DNA of 64,000 nucleotides from Crateriforma spongiae. GTDB taxonomy: Bacteria > Planctomycetota > Planctomycetia > Pirellulales > Pirellulaceae. The notes under the pieces are model-generated. The model was not told where the DNA came from, did not search any database, and worked only from the letters and a program-made list of their open reading frames with translations. Shown here one piece after another: positions 9,163 to 18,608 of the stretch (positions are counted from its first letter, which is position 1; the number at the start of each line of letters is the position of its first letter). The stretch is from the NCBI RefSeq assembly GCF_012290005.1, contig NZ_JAAXMS010000001.1, positions 434,001 to 498,000 of the forward strand, in the 5' to 3' direction. A program made the translations under genes and the position numbers.

Positions 9163-10392
9163 CTATTGGACTTGCGCGATAACGCATTTCAGGTACTCAC
9201 TTTCCGGACAGGACGCCGCTACCGGGTGGTCGGGTGCGGCGCCGCGGGTTTGCAGCAGAATCAAATCACGGCGGCGGCGTTTTCCGACGTCCGTCAACAT
9301 GTCGTGGAAATCGGCCACCGAAACTCGTCCCGAACAGCTGCACGTGACCAAAATGCCACCGGGAGGAAGCAAATCGAGCGCCAGTGCATTCAGGCGGGCG
9401 TAAGCACGCATCGCCGACGCGACTTGGTGCCTTGAGCCGGCGAACCGCGGCGGATCCAAAATGACCGCGTCGAATTGTTCAGACTCGCTGGCCAATTCCT
9501 TCAATGCATCAAAGCAGTCGGCTTGCCGAAAGGTGACGTTGGACAGCGAATTTCGCTCGACGTTTTCGGCGGCCTGCTGCAATGCCGCTTCACTGGAATC
9601 GATCCCCAAGACTTCAGCAGCGCCCGAAACGGCAGCGACCAGTCCGAAGCCGCCGTGGTAACAACAGACGTCCAAAACCCGTCGTCCTGTCAGATAGCGT
9701 GCCGCCTGGGCGTGGTTCAACGCTTGGTCCAAATAGCCGCCGGTTTTTTGGCCATGACGCAGGTCGACGCTCAGGTTCAGCCCGTTTTGTCGATATTGAA
9801 CCGGCTCTGCGAAGGGATCCTCGGTTTCGCCTTCGTCGGCAGCCCAGCGTCCATTGAACCAGGTGTCGATCGGTTCGGTGCCTTCCAACCGCGCAGTTCG
9901 CTGGTCGACCTGTACTTTGATGGCTCGGCATCCCGTCGCCTGCATCAGATGATTGACGATCGTGTCACGAAAACGCCAGATTCCTGCGGCGGTGAATTGA
10001 ACACTGAGACAATCGGCATAGCGGTCGACAATCAAACCGCTCAGCAAATCGCTTTCGCTGAAAACCAGCCGCTCCGCCTGGTCGTCACCCGCACGATGCT
10101 GGGAATCCAAACGCCGGCGATCGATCGCCGCATCGATCCGCTCGGCCCACAGTGAATCGTCCAACGAAAGATCGGGATCAAAGCTGTACAGACGAACCCG
10201 AAGCTTGCTGTCAGGGTTGGCCAGGCCCCGCGCCAGCCAGTTGCCATCATGGTCGGTCAGATCCACGATCTGGCCACAGGCGAACTCGGTATCCGCGGCC
10301 GCCAGGGCGTGGGCGTGGACCCAGGGGTGACGGGCGTAAAACGGAAAATGGCGATTGGGTTTGACGCGCAAGGCGACCGTGGATGCAGGCAT
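9163..10392 (-). CDS. rlmI: RlmI-like 23S rRNA (cytosine-5) methyltransferase
   Basis: A 409-residue protein of the YccW/RlmI family. An N-terminal PUA-like RNA-binding domain (about residues 1-85, with HPWVHAHAL) is followed by a linker domain with FSESDLLSGLIVDRY. The Rossmann methyltransferase domain carries LDVCCYHGGFG for S-adenosylmethionine binding, DPPRFAGSR and LVTCSCSG. RlmI of E. coli modifies C1962 of 23S rRNA; the exact target here is inferred by family. It starts at an ATG and is divergent from the ferredoxin gene across a 360-base gap. Confidence 0.85.
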   Translation of the reverse strand: MPASTVALRVKPNRHFPFYARHPWVHAHALAAADTEFACGQIVDLTDHDGNWLARGLANPDSKLRVRLYSFDPDLSLDDSLWAERIDAAIDRRRLDSQHRAGDDQAERLVFSESDLLSGLIVDRYADCLSVQFTAAGIWRFRDTIVNHLMQATGCRAIKVQVDQRTARLEGTEPIDTWFNGRWAADEGETEDPFAEPVQYRQNGLNLSVDLRHGQKTGGYLDQALNHAQAARYLTGRRVLDVCCYHGGFGLVAAVSGAAEVLGIDSSEAALQQAAENVERNSLSNVTFRQADCFDALKELASESEQFDAVILDPPRFAGSRHQVASAMRAYARLNALALDLLPPGGILVTCSCSGRVSVADFHDMLTDVGKRRRRDLILLQTRGAAPDHPVAASCPESEYLKCVIAQVQ

Positions 10393-10689
10393 GCGATGAA
10401 ATGAGGCAGCAACGAGGTTTTTGAAGCGAAAATGGGGGTTTTAACAAGTCCGGGTGATTCAATTGCCCAGCCGCTTTGGACGTCTCGTCAGCGGCGCGAA
10501 AGGACGGCAAAATGACGGCAATCCTAATGTTTCAACACGCAATGATCCGATTCGGAAGTTCCCGGATAGCGATATCGGCGCCGCCGGCCCACGAGCATCA
10601 GGCCGGCGCCAACGCTGTGACGGACGTTCCCCGCTGATCGTTGGTCGACGAACCACGTCGAAACTTATTTTCGGCTTCAGATGCCTTCG

Positions 10690-10717
10690 TTGACCACCCG
10701 ATACATTGGTGGAGAAT
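10690..10717 (+). promoter_or_regulatory. Candidate sigma-70-like promoter of the ferredoxin gene
   Basis: TTGACC (10690-10695), a 16-base spacer and GAGAAT (10712-10717) fit a -35/-10 pair; the transcript would start about 29 bases ahead of the ATG at 10753. The rest of the 360-base divergent gap (10393-10752) holds a GC-rich imperfect hairpin at 10577-10610 (GGCGCC and GGCC arms) and no convincing gene. Confidence 0.4.
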
Positions 10718-10752
10718 TGCGACACCTCGAGACTTCGTAGAAAGGTCCAACC

Positions 10753-11031
10753 ATGACTCATGTTGTTGCCGAACCGTGCAAAGGCTGTAAGTACACCGAT
10801 TGTGTCGTCGTCTGCCCGGTGGAATGTTTCTACGAGGGTGACGACATGTTGTACATCCACCCAGAAGAATGCATTGACTGTGAAGCCTGTGTTCCGGAAT
10901 GTCCGGTCGAGGCGATCTTCCACGAAGACAATCTTCCCGATGAGTGGAAGAGCTACTTGGAATTGAACGCCACCAAGTCGGAAGAGTGCGAAGTCATTAC
11001 CGAAAAGAAAGCACCGCTGGCCGATCAGTGA
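10753..11031 (+). CDS. fdxA: 7Fe-type ferredoxin
   Basis: A 92-residue protein with two cysteine clusters typical of FdxA (one 3Fe-4S and one 4Fe-4S centre). The first reads [15 protein letters not shown] and the second [13 protein letters not shown], followed by the acidic tail normal for the family ([10 protein letters not shown]). It is a soluble low-potential electron carrier; the partner enzymes are unknown. An AAAGG ribosome-binding site lies just upstream and a strong hairpin follows at 11112. Confidence 0.93.
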   Translation: MTHVVAEPCKGCKYTDCVVVCPVECFYEGDDMLYIHPEECIDCEACVPECPVEAIFHEDNLPDEWKSYLELNATKSEECEVITEKKAPLADQ

Positions 11032-11111
11032 TCGGCACGTCGACAACGCCGACGGCCCGCGAGGGCATCGTCGCGGTGTTTGCTGGTCGGTGAACCCGAC
11101 GACCATCGAAA

Positions 11112-11140
11112 GAAAGGCGGCCTGACCCAGGCCGCCTTTC
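11112..11140. terminator. Hairpin terminator after the ferredoxin gene
   Basis: Perfect 13-base stem (GAAAGGCGGCCTG) with a 3-base loop, 80 bases after the stop codon. It sits between convergent genes and can serve both. Confidence 0.8.
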
Positions 11141-11264
11141 GCGTTGCTTGTCAAAAATTGATCTCAGCAGCCATGTCGATACTGGACCGCACACCGTCCC
11201 GGATTGCCGCGGTGCAATTGGCGTCGCCAGTCTGTCGCGTCTGAGGGCTGAGAACGCCAGATGG

Positions 11265-11876
11265 CTACGAGGCCGCGGGCATGCTGACAAACGTTTTCCA
11301 TGATTCGTACCGCGGATCATCGATCGGTCCCGACCAGAGTGGATGAAACCGCGGCTTCACCGGTTTGGTCAGCAGCTTCATGTTCGCTTGTTTGGGCGTT
11401 CGCCCACCTTTGCGACTGTTGCACCGAAGACAGCAGCATACAACGTTTTCCCACGTCGTCGGACCGCCGTGGGAACGAGGGACGACATGGTCCAAGCTTA
11501 ATTTGTGTGTCGGTTCGTTCTTGCCACAGTATTGGCACCGGTGGTCGTCGCGCGTGAACAGGTTTTTGCGATTGAACCGAACGGTCTGTGCCGGCATTCG
11601 ATCGAATCGCGTCAGCCGGACGATGCGTGGAACCATCAGTTCAAAACCGACGGCTTGAAGGTAATCTTCGCCGGCTTGCTTGTCGGTGGATGCCAATCGG
11701 CTAAGTTCGCACCAGCTGTCAAAGTCGTAGCTGACGAACTGTTCTTCGTCATTGCTGATGACTTCGGCGCACTGCCGGTAAAGAAGTGTCAACGCGCGAC
11801 GCACGTTGACCACGCGAATGGCCATATAGAATCGGTTGAGTACCAACACGTTGGTGTCGAGCACACTGTGGGTCAT
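11265..11876 (-). CDS. HNH endonuclease family protein
   Basis: A 203-residue protein. The N-terminal part begins VLDTNVLVLNRFYMAIRVVNVRRAL, a start typical of the stand-alone bacterial HNH family. The C-terminal HNH domain has two zinc-binding CxxC pairs (CQYCG and CLRCN) and the catalytic core LDHVVPRSHGG with ENVV and NSRKGG. These proteins are widespread chromosomal genes whose substrate is usually unknown, so a restriction role should not be assumed. The ATG was chosen by the family N-terminus; an upstream open frame of about 150 codons has no family support. Confidence 0.85.
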   Translation of the reverse strand: MTHSVLDTNVLVLNRFYMAIRVVNVRRALTLLYRQCAEVISNDEEQFVSYDFDSWCELSRLASTDKQAGEDYLQAVGFELMVPRIVRLTRFDRMPAQTVRFNRKNLFTRDDHRCQYCGKNEPTHKLSLDHVVPRSHGGPTTWENVVCCCLRCNSRKGGRTPKQANMKLLTKPVKPRFHPLWSGPIDDPRYESWKTFVSMPAAS

Positions 11877-12364
11877 CGTCGCCCTGCTCCATGCGAATGC
11901 TTGCTTGGTGAAAAGGCCGTGCGCCACGGCTGCCGCGAACCATCGGCGTCGTGGCTTCCCCGCACAACTTGTTTGCCAGTTTACCGGTTGCCGAAGCCGG
12001 CAACCATCAAATTGGGACGGTGGGAAAGGTGGACCCGTCAGCCCCGGCTCGGCTACGGTGCCGACGGGGGGAATTCCCGGGCCGCCCGCATAGGTCAGAC
12101 GGATCCCGTGGTTTCCGGGTTCGTTTTGGCAAACAGTGGACGAACCAAACGAACAATAGGATGGCGGCAACGGGAGACAGTGTCGCACAATTTTGGCCGT
12201 AAGGCGGGGATGGCCACCGGACCGGAGTTTGCAGCCAGTAATTCCGGCGTCGCCGATTCGCGGAAAAGCGTTCGGCGATGCTGGATCAAATCGGCCGGTC
12301 TTCGATACGGTCTCGCCGTCGACATGCTCCATCACCAGACTTCAGATCAGCGAAGATTCACCAG
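11877..12364. other. Divergent intergenic region, 488 bases
   Basis: Lies between the HNH gene (minus) and the DUF456 gene (plus). Open frames on both strands are extensions of the flanking genes without recognisable motifs. I see no convincing gene, RNA or repeat; promoters for both genes probably lie here. Confidence 0.5.
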
Positions 12365-12970
12365 ATGATTTCGGAACTTTCACTGCTGGCAGCACCAGAC
12401 ACCGCATGGTGGCAGGCTCCGTGGATCGCGGCTTCCGGAGCAGCAGTGTTGGCGATCGGCATGGTGATCGCTGTGGCTCTAAGTTGGGCGTTGAATTTGA
12501 TCGCACTGCCGGGCAATTGGATCGCCGTAGGCTTGATGGCGATATACGCTTGGTTGGGACCCGGTGACGGGCGTCTGGGGATGGGAGCGACGCCTGTGGT
12601 GTTGGCGTTTGTGTTGGCAGCGATCGGCGAGGGCTTGGAATTTTTGGCCGGTGCTGCGGGGGCCAGGCGTGCCGGGGCCAGTCGACGGGCAACGGTCTAT
12701 GCGCTGGGCGGATCGATGCTGGGTGCGTTTTTGGGGGCGGTGGTCGGTTTGCCGATCCCCATCTTGGGCCCGGTCCTGGCGGCGTTGCTTTTCGGCGGCG
12801 CCGGTGCCACGGTCGGTGCGATCTACGCGGAAAAGACCGACGGTCGGCCCTGGCGTGAAAGCTGGTTGATCGGAAAGTCGGCGTTTTGGGGACGCACACT
12901 TGGGACCGCCGGCAAGGCGGGCGTGGGGGCTTTGATCGTGGTCGTGGCTTTCATCGCGGTGCTGGTCTAA
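12365..12970 (+). CDS. DUF456 family membrane protein
   Basis: A 201-residue integral membrane protein with about four to five hydrophobic helices. It contains the glycine-rich motifs typical of DUF456: LPGNWIAVGLMAIYAWL, EGLEFLAGAAGARRAGASRR and GGSMLGAFLGAVVGLPIPILGPVL. The function of the family is unknown. The ATG was chosen because the first helix follows after about 20 residues; an open extension upstream is polar and unlike the family. Confidence 0.82.
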   Translation: MISELSLLAAPDTAWWQAPWIAASGAAVLAIGMVIAVALSWALNLIALPGNWIAVGLMAIYAWLGPGDGRLGMGATPVVLAFVLAAIGEGLEFLAGAAGARRAGASRRATVYALGGSMLGAFLGAVVGLPIPILGPVLAALLFGGAGATVGAIYAEKTDGRPWRESWLIGKSAFWGRTLGTAGKAGVGALIVVVAFIAVLV

Positions 12971-13043
12971 GCGATCAGCAACGATTCAGCAACAAAGCAA
13001 TCACGCCATCAATAGAAAACGCGAAATGATCAGGCAGTCCCGG

Positions 13044-14747
13044 TTACGGATTGCCTTCACCCGCATCGGCCTGGACCAAGGCTTCAACAGTGGCACGCAG
13101 GTTTTGGTCGCCAAAAAGGATTTTTCGAACGATTCCCTGACGGTCCAGGATCACGGTCATTGGTCGTCCACCCATTCCGAATTGACGGGCGACCGGACTG
13201 ACCTTTACGGATTCATCGGCGTTCTGTTGCAGTGCCACGGTCGGCAATTCAAGCCCCGCCTGTGCCATCCATCCGCGCACATCATCGCCGGACGGATCCA
13301 GGTTCATGCCGACCACCGAAACGTCGTCGGGGAACTCCGATTCAAGTTTTTGTAGCGTCGGGATCAGCTGGAGCGAATCCTGAAAACGCGTGGACCAAAA
13401 TGGCATCAAGACGACTTGCCCCTGCAACTGCTCCATGCGATCCACCGTTCCGTAAATCGAACGCAGGGGTACGTCGATGGGTTGGCCGATTTTTTCGGCC
13501 CGCGCGTCGCGTAGTTCCAAGGCCAGTTGAACGTCTTGCCCCATAGCGGATGTGTCATCGGCAAAACGCTGTTCCAAGATCTCGTAAGTGATGTCAGCCA
13601 ATTCCGGCTGGTTGCCAGATTCGAACTGCAATGTGGTTCCGCATAGGTAACGGACCGACAACAAATCAGGAGCTTCACGCAGCAGCGTTTCCACGGCTTC
13701 GCGCCACCGCGTCGGATTGATCGTTTGCCCTTCAATGGCCTTGGCCACCAGTTGGTCGATCGCATCGAATTTCACGTTGCCCGCGTACTGTGCGGCCATG
13801 GCACTGACGTTCGGATCCGATGAAGCGCCGAACTTATCCAGAATCATCCGGCGGACTTCGTCGGATTCGGCGGGATGGTCCAGCTTGGCCAGCCACTGTC
13901 TCGCTTGGGCCATCGCGACGATGGCCATGACGTTTCGATCCGAAGTGATTTCGATCAATTCCCGGTTCAACTGGACCAGGTCATCAGCCGCCTGCTCATC
14001 ACCATTTTGCAAACGTTCCAGGCCAAAGCCGATCAGCACCAGTTGGCTGTCCACTTTCAAATCATCGGATTCGGAGCGGACGTATTCGCTGGCCAGGTCT
14101 TCCAGTAACTCCGCCGATCGTAGGTCACCCAGCTGTGCCAAGTGTGATAGGCCCTGCAGTTCGGCGCGTTTACCCAGGGTCATTTGTTCGGGGGTTGCGT
14201 CGGGATGCGAGGCCAACCGCCTGGCCGCTTGCAACTTGGCATCGGCAATCTTCTTGGCCTGTGCCAGGCGTTCCTGTTGCGACGCGTCGCTTTGCATCGT
14301 CAACGCCATTTCCATCTCTCGGTCGGCAGTCGCCAACAGAACGGCCAGACGATCGGGGGAAAGGTTCGCCTTGAGCTGCTCCGTCGCCTGACTCGGCGGT
14401 GTAGCCAGTTCCAGCTCGGGTGGTTCGGCCAACTGATCCAACAAGTCACCGCCGCCTTGTTTGGTGGGCGAAGGTGCCATGGCCGTGTCTGAAATCGGCG
14501 CTGCGACCGGATTGTTATTGGGTTGGCCGGTGGGTGAAGGTCGACCGGCGAAATCCGATTCATCTTCTTGCGGCAGCGGGGGCGTTGGCTGACCATCGCT
14601 GTCGGCAACGTCGGTTTCGGACGATGAATTGCAGCCGGCCAGAATTGCCAGTCCCAGCAACGCGGCGGCCGCGAACGATCGTGGCAAGCGAAACGACGAT
14701 GTGGGGGGCGCGACGAGGTGGTTCCACATTCTGAACAAATTAGTCAT
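13044..14747 (-). CDS. Lipoprotein with TlpA-like thioredoxin fold lacking CxxC
   Basis: A 567-residue protein with an n-region, hydrophobic stretch and lipobox LAILAGC near residue 37, so it is a lipoprotein. A Ser/Thr/Pro-rich linker leads into a long helical middle region, and the last about 150 residues look like a TlpA/redoxin fold (QGQVVLMPFWSTRFQDSL, DVSVVGMNLD, GGRPMTVILDRQG). Where TlpA-like proteins have WCxxC this one has STRFQDS, so it cannot do thiol-disulfide exchange there. The ATG at 14747 overlaps the end of pyrK by 8 bases, suggesting coupled translation; a second ATG at 14729 is possible. The function is not known. Confidence 0.72.
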   Translation of the reverse strand: MTNLFRMWNHLVAPPTSSFRLPRSFAAAALLGLAILAGCNSSSETDVADSDGQPTPPLPQEDESDFAGRPSPTGQPNNNPVAAPISDTAMAPSPTKQGGGDLLDQLAEPPELELATPPSQATEQLKANLSPDRLAVLLATADREMEMALTMQSDASQQERLAQAKKIADAKLQAARRLASHPDATPEQMTLGKRAELQGLSHLAQLGDLRSAELLEDLASEYVRSESDDLKVDSQLVLIGFGLERLQNGDEQAADDLVQLNRELIEITSDRNVMAIVAMAQARQWLAKLDHPAESDEVRRMILDKFGASSDPNVSAMAAQYAGNVKFDAIDQLVAKAIEGQTINPTRWREAVETLLREAPDLLSVRYLCGTTLQFESGNQPELADITYEILEQRFADDTSAMGQDVQLALELRDARAEKIGQPIDVPLRSIYGTVDRMEQLQGQVVLMPFWSTRFQDSLQLIPTLQKLESEFPDDVSVVGMNLDPSGDDVRGWMAQAGLELPTVALQQNADESVKVSPVARQFGMGGRPMTVILDRQGIVRKILFGDQNLRATVEALVQADAGEGNP

Positions 14748-15618
14748 CCCAATGGACCCGCGAGGAATCGAAGATGGGACCTTCGACGCACGTTCGTTTG
14801 TAGTCCCAAGGTTGGTTTGGATCGTCCTGTCGAATTTTTGCAACGCAGGAAAAACAGATGCCGATGCCGCATGCCATGGGGGTTTCCATGCTGACCTGAC
14901 AATCGACCTCGTGTTGATCACAGACTTCGGAAACTCGCTGCATCATGATTTCCGGTCCACACGTCACCACACGCGTTGTGCCGGAGTCCTGCAGCTCGGT
15001 CAATCGCATGGCCAAGACATCCGGCACCCGTCCGGTTTGTCCCGTCGAACCGTCGTCGGTGCAAACGGTGACTTCAAAGCCGGCTGTGCGAAACGCGTCG
15101 ACCCCCGCCAACAAGTCAGCGGTTCGTGCCCCGTAAATAATTTCGACGTGTTTTGCCCAGCCATGGTCTCGGCCGAAATCGGTGGTCCCCATCGCTTCTT
15201 TTCCAAGCAACAGCATCGGAGTCTGGCCGATGCCGCCGGCCGTCATGATCAAGCGGTCACACGGGCGAGCGGCAAAGCCGTTGCCGAGCGGTCCCCAAAC
15301 GTCCATCGGGGTTCCCACCGGTGCGGATGCCAAAGCGCGTGTTAACGTGCCTTTGCGGAGGTAGATCAGTTCGATGAACCGTGGGGAACCCGAATCGTCG
15401 TTGATGATGTCCCAAACGGCGAAGGCGCGTCCGATCAGCGGAGCGTCATGCTGGGCCATTCGGATCATCACAAACTGGCCAGGGATCACGGCCCTGGCAA
15501 TCTCCGGTGCATCGATTCGGCACAGGAAAGTGTCCCGAGCGACGCAGCGATTGGTCACCAGCGGTGATCGCAATTGCACGAGGTTGTCGGCGTAGTGATC
15601 GGCGTGCAGCGAAGTCAT
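14740..15618 (-). CDS. pyrK: Dihydroorotate dehydrogenase electron-transfer subunit (PyrK-like)
   Basis: A 292-residue flavoprotein. The N-terminal FAD-binding beta-barrel has IPGQFVMIRM and PLIGRAFAVWD; the NAD-binding half has MTAGGIGQTPML; the C-terminal 2Fe-2S site has CGIGICFSC with a fourth Cys about 20 residues later. In bacteria such as Bacillus, PyrK passes electrons from PyrD to NAD+. No pyrD lies in the window, so it could also serve another partner. The start was set at the ATG opening MTSLHADHY; the open frame further upstream only overlaps the rluB gene. It follows the pseudouridine synthase gene after 31 bases. Confidence 0.85.
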   Translation of the reverse strand: MTSLHADHYADNLVQLRSPLVTNRCVARDTFLCRIDAPEIARAVIPGQFVMIRMAQHDAPLIGRAFAVWDIINDDSGSPRFIELIYLRKGTLTRALASAPVGTPMDVWGPLGNGFAARPCDRLIMTAGGIGQTPMLLLGKEAMGTTDFGRDHGWAKHVEIIYGARTADLLAGVDAFRTAGFEVTVCTDDGSTGQTGRVPDVLAMRLTELQDSGTTRVVTCGPEIMMQRVSEVCDQHEVDCQVSMETPMACGIGICFSCVAKIRQDDPNQPWDYKRTCVEGPIFDSSRVHWDD

Positions 15619-15649
15619 GGCGTCATGCAAATCCGGAAAGGGAACAAAT

Positions 15650-16873
15650 TTAGCGACGGCGACGTTTTTTGGTATTGGCGGCTTTCGGGCCGGTGGATCG
15701 GTTGCCAGCACGTTTCTTGGTGCCACGTTTTGCTGCGCGACCTTGGGAACCGGTGCGACTCGATCCGGATCGAGATACCGCCGATCGCTTGGCTGCCTTT
15801 TTCCGCGACGGCTTTTTGGAACGCTTGGCGGGCCGTCCCTCCGGTGCGTCGGCTGGTTCGGGCGCATCACCGCCAATGACAGCGCCGATTCGGCGATGCG
15901 ACGACGGCAGGGGGAAAGATGAATCAGACCGCTCGTCTCGGCGTCTACGCTCAGGATCGGGCGTGCGTCCGGACCGTTTCGCGGCCGCTTTTTTGGCCGC
16001 CGGTCTCGTTGACTTGGATCGCGTGCCGTCGTTGCCGCTGCGCTGTCGCGGTTTCTTTCCACCCTTTCGCCGACCGGGACGCGTCGACGTGTCGTCATCG
16101 CCACCGGGTTGAACGGACGCGTACAGTTTGGCGACTTCGTCGTGCCGCAGCGCGCGATACGCTCCGGCGGGAACATCGCCCAGACGCAACGGGCCGATCG
16201 CGATCCGACGAAGCTTTTGAACCTTGTGGCCCAGCCTGGCAAGGATCCGGCGGATCTCTCGGTTCTTTCCTTCTCGCAGTACGATTTCCAATTCCGTGGA
16301 TCGTCCCCGCGTCTTCAATAGCTTGGCACCCTCGACGCGGACCATCCCCTCCGCGATATGAATGCCGCGACGCATCTGTTTCATGGTTTCGCCGTCAACT
16401 TTGCCGGCGACGGTGACGCGATAGATCTTGCGAACACCGAACTTGGGGTGGGCCAATTGTTGGGCCAGATCGCCATCGTTGGTCAGCAGGATCAGGCCTT
16501 CGCTGTTGCGATCCAATCGGCCGACCGGAAAGACACGTTCGTCGGGTGGCACCAAGTCGATCACTCGGGGACGTCCCTGTGGGTCGCGGTTGGTCGTGAC
16601 GACGCCGGTCGGTTTATGAACGGCATAATACACATGTCGTGACGGCCGGATCGGCGAATCGTCCACCAGGATGGTGTCCGACTTGGTGTCTGCCGTGCTG
16701 CCCAGTTGTGTCACGGTTTGCCCGTTGACGATGACCCGTCCCTCTTGAATCAAATCCTCGCATTGCCGACGGCTGCCGAACCCGGCGGCCGCCAAGATGC
16801 GTTGCAGCCGTTGCGGACCCGATGAGGCTGAATTCTGGGAGGGGCGTTTGGCTGATTTGGCGCGCTTGGGCAT
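15650..16873 (-). CDS. rluB: RsuA/RluB-family pseudouridine synthase with long basic tail
   Basis: A 407-residue protein. An S4 RNA-binding domain lies at about residues 20-65 (LQRILAAAGFGSRRQCEDLI). The catalytic domain carries VGRLDRNSEGLILLTNDG with the catalytic Asp, and EGKNREIRRIL. From about residue 260 the chain becomes a Lys/Arg/Ser/Gly-rich tail of roughly 145 residues with several KKAAKR-like stretches, probably disordered and RNA-binding. RluB of E. coli makes pseudouridine 2605 in 23S rRNA; the exact site here is inferred. The ATG opening MPKRAKSAK was chosen. It is followed closely by pyrK, so the two may be co-transcribed. Confidence 0.85.
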   Translation of the reverse strand: MPKRAKSAKRPSQNSASSGPQRLQRILAAAGFGSRRQCEDLIQEGRVIVNGQTVTQLGSTADTKSDTILVDDSPIRPSRHVYYAVHKPTGVVTTNRDPQGRPRVIDLVPPDERVFPVGRLDRNSEGLILLTNDGDLAQQLAHPKFGVRKIYRVTVAGKVDGETMKQMRRGIHIAEGMVRVEGAKLLKTRGRSTELEIVLREGKNREIRRILARLGHKVQKLRRIAIGPLRLGDVPAGAYRALRHDEVAKLYASVQPGGDDDTSTRPGRRKGGKKPRQRSGNDGTRSKSTRPAAKKAAAKRSGRTPDPERRRRDERSDSSFPLPSSHRRIGAVIGGDAPEPADAPEGRPAKRSKKPSRKKAAKRSAVSRSGSSRTGSQGRAAKRGTKKRAGNRSTGPKAANTKKRRRR

Positions 16874-16980
16874 GCTTGTGTTATCCGCGGACGATTCAAT
16901 GCAACGTGCCAACGTACCAAATAGCCGCCGATTTGTTAGGCCAACCCATCGCCCAGCGGTGCGTGCGGCAAACGCGTCAT

Positions 16981-18360
16981 TCAGGGAAGGGATTGTCGAA
17001 TCAGGTCCGCGCCGATCTTGCTGTCACGGTGTTCGTCGTCGATCGATTCATCAAAAAAGTGAAAGCGGGCTAGGTCGGCATCTCGGTCGTCGGATTCGGT
17101 AAGGCTCGCCAGCATGTCGTCCCATTGTGTTTGTTTGGATTGGGAAAGTCCGTGGTACCAAAGCACGTACTGGCTAAGTTCGCGTTCCCGCAGGACGACG
17201 TCGCCAAAAAACCGAGTCTGTTGCGACGCGTCCGCGACGCTCCATGCCGCCATTGCGATTGGTGGCAACGGGGATCCGGAAATTCCTAGCGACCAAAAAA
17301 CATGTCCTTGGTCGGCTTCCCAAATTCCATTGGTCCAGTGTGGCGGTGCATCCAAAAACAAATGCACTTCGGCGACTTCGTTGCCCGGTCCGAACAGATG
17401 GGGCGATGTCGCCGCCAACAAACGCTCGGTGACCAATCCCATGGGCGTCGGTTGTTGGTCGTCGGCGGCATCGGGGTGGTCATGTCGCCATTGGGTCACG
17501 CTTTCACGATATTCGTCGCTGTCACGAACATACGATTCCAATGATCGACGCATGGCCTTGGGGTCCGATGCGAACTGTAACGCTTTGGCCTGTTGCGGGG
17601 TCAACTCAAGCTTTCGCTGCAGGCACTGGACCAGTTGATCACTGGCCTGTTCCGCGGTCGTTGGCCAAGCAAGCCGAGCCAACCGTGGTGCATCCGATGG
17701 CCGAATGTAATCGCGTTCCAACAGAAACTGAATCGCCATGGTAGCCAGCCAAGTCGGATCCGTTTGTGGGACAATCTGGTTGGTCGCCTCCGCGGTCCAA
17801 AGCGACAAGATCAAGGATCGTGCATCGTTCCGAAAGTCCCCGTTGAACCAAAGCATCACCTGGTCACGGCATGCGGCATCGTCGATTTGTTCTTCCAGCC
17901 AACCGCCGATCAGATCGGCCCAGGTGTCGAATGCTTCATAGCGTTGCTGCAGGTTGTCAGCGACGTCAACCGATCCGCGAAAACGCTCGAGGTAGGCGAA
18001 GTGGTCGCCCAGGGATGTCGCAAGGTGCTGGTAGTTTCCGTGACCACCGACGTCTTGCGGCATCGCGCCGGCAAAGTCACCGCTGAATCGATAGCCGTCG
18101 TCGGTGTATTCCAGCGGGCTATCAGGATACGCTTGGTGAAGCCGTCGCAGTTCCGCTTCGCCAATGTCTTTTAACGGTTGTCGTTTGGAATCGATTTCGT
18201 GAACGATGGTGATGTCGCGATGCATCGTGTCGCCGTTCGGGCGAAGACTCACCAGATACACTTTGCGCGAACATCCGGTGATCACAACGAACGCCAGGGC
18301 CAACCACGCGTAAAAGCATGCCGTTTGAACGGACGTTCTGCGACACAACATGGATGCCAC
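16981..18360 (-). CDS. Lipoprotein of unknown function
   Basis: A 459-residue protein with an N-terminal hydrophobic segment and lipobox VVITGC near residue 30, so it should be anchored to a membrane. The rest is polar and mixed helical/strand with no motif I recognise; many Trp and His residues lie in the second half (HVFWSLGISG, QYVLWYHGLSQ). It is a single-gene unit between the rluB and manA regions. An alternative ATG three codons downstream is equally possible. Confidence 0.65.
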   Translation of the reverse strand: MASMLCRRTSVQTACFYAWLALAFVVITGCSRKVYLVSLRPNGDTMHRDITIVHEIDSKRQPLKDIGEAELRRLHQAYPDSPLEYTDDGYRFSGDFAGAMPQDVGGHGNYQHLATSLGDHFAYLERFRGSVDVADNLQQRYEAFDTWADLIGGWLEEQIDDAACRDQVMLWFNGDFRNDARSLILSLWTAEATNQIVPQTDPTWLATMAIQFLLERDYIRPSDAPRLARLAWPTTAEQASDQLVQCLQRKLELTPQQAKALQFASDPKAMRRSLESYVRDSDEYRESVTQWRHDHPDAADDQQPTPMGLVTERLLAATSPHLFGPGNEVAEVHLFLDAPPHWTNGIWEADQGHVFWSLGISGSPLPPIAMAAWSVADASQQTRFFGDVVLRERELSQYVLWYHGLSQSKQTQWDDMLASLTESDDRDADLARFHFFDESIDDEHRDSKIGADLIRQSLP

Positions 18361-18608
18361 CCTGGGTCACGCGGAATCAGGTCTGCATGATGGGACGGCT
18401 AGGTCGCAACGTGATCGGACCGTTCATTTGGACATCCAATCATGCGTCCACTGGTGCAGTATCGAATGACCGAGCGATGCACGGACCGGCGGACCGTACC
18501 GTTCCCCACGATTCCTTCAGTGTAGAGAATTCGGGCGCGGTGGCGGGAAAAACATCAGGCCGCCGGCCAATGGAAAGCCGAAATCAAAACGCGTTAGCGA
18601 AACCGTGC

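Noticed and set aside
11265-11876. HNH gene as part of a restriction or defence system
   Set aside because: The neighbours are housekeeping genes and this HNH subfamily is a common chromosomal gene; no methylase or specificity gene is adjacent.
11505-12368. Plus-strand open frame of about 287 codons crossing the HNH gene and its upstream region
   Set aside because: It overlaps the HNH motifs antisense and has no recognisable domain.
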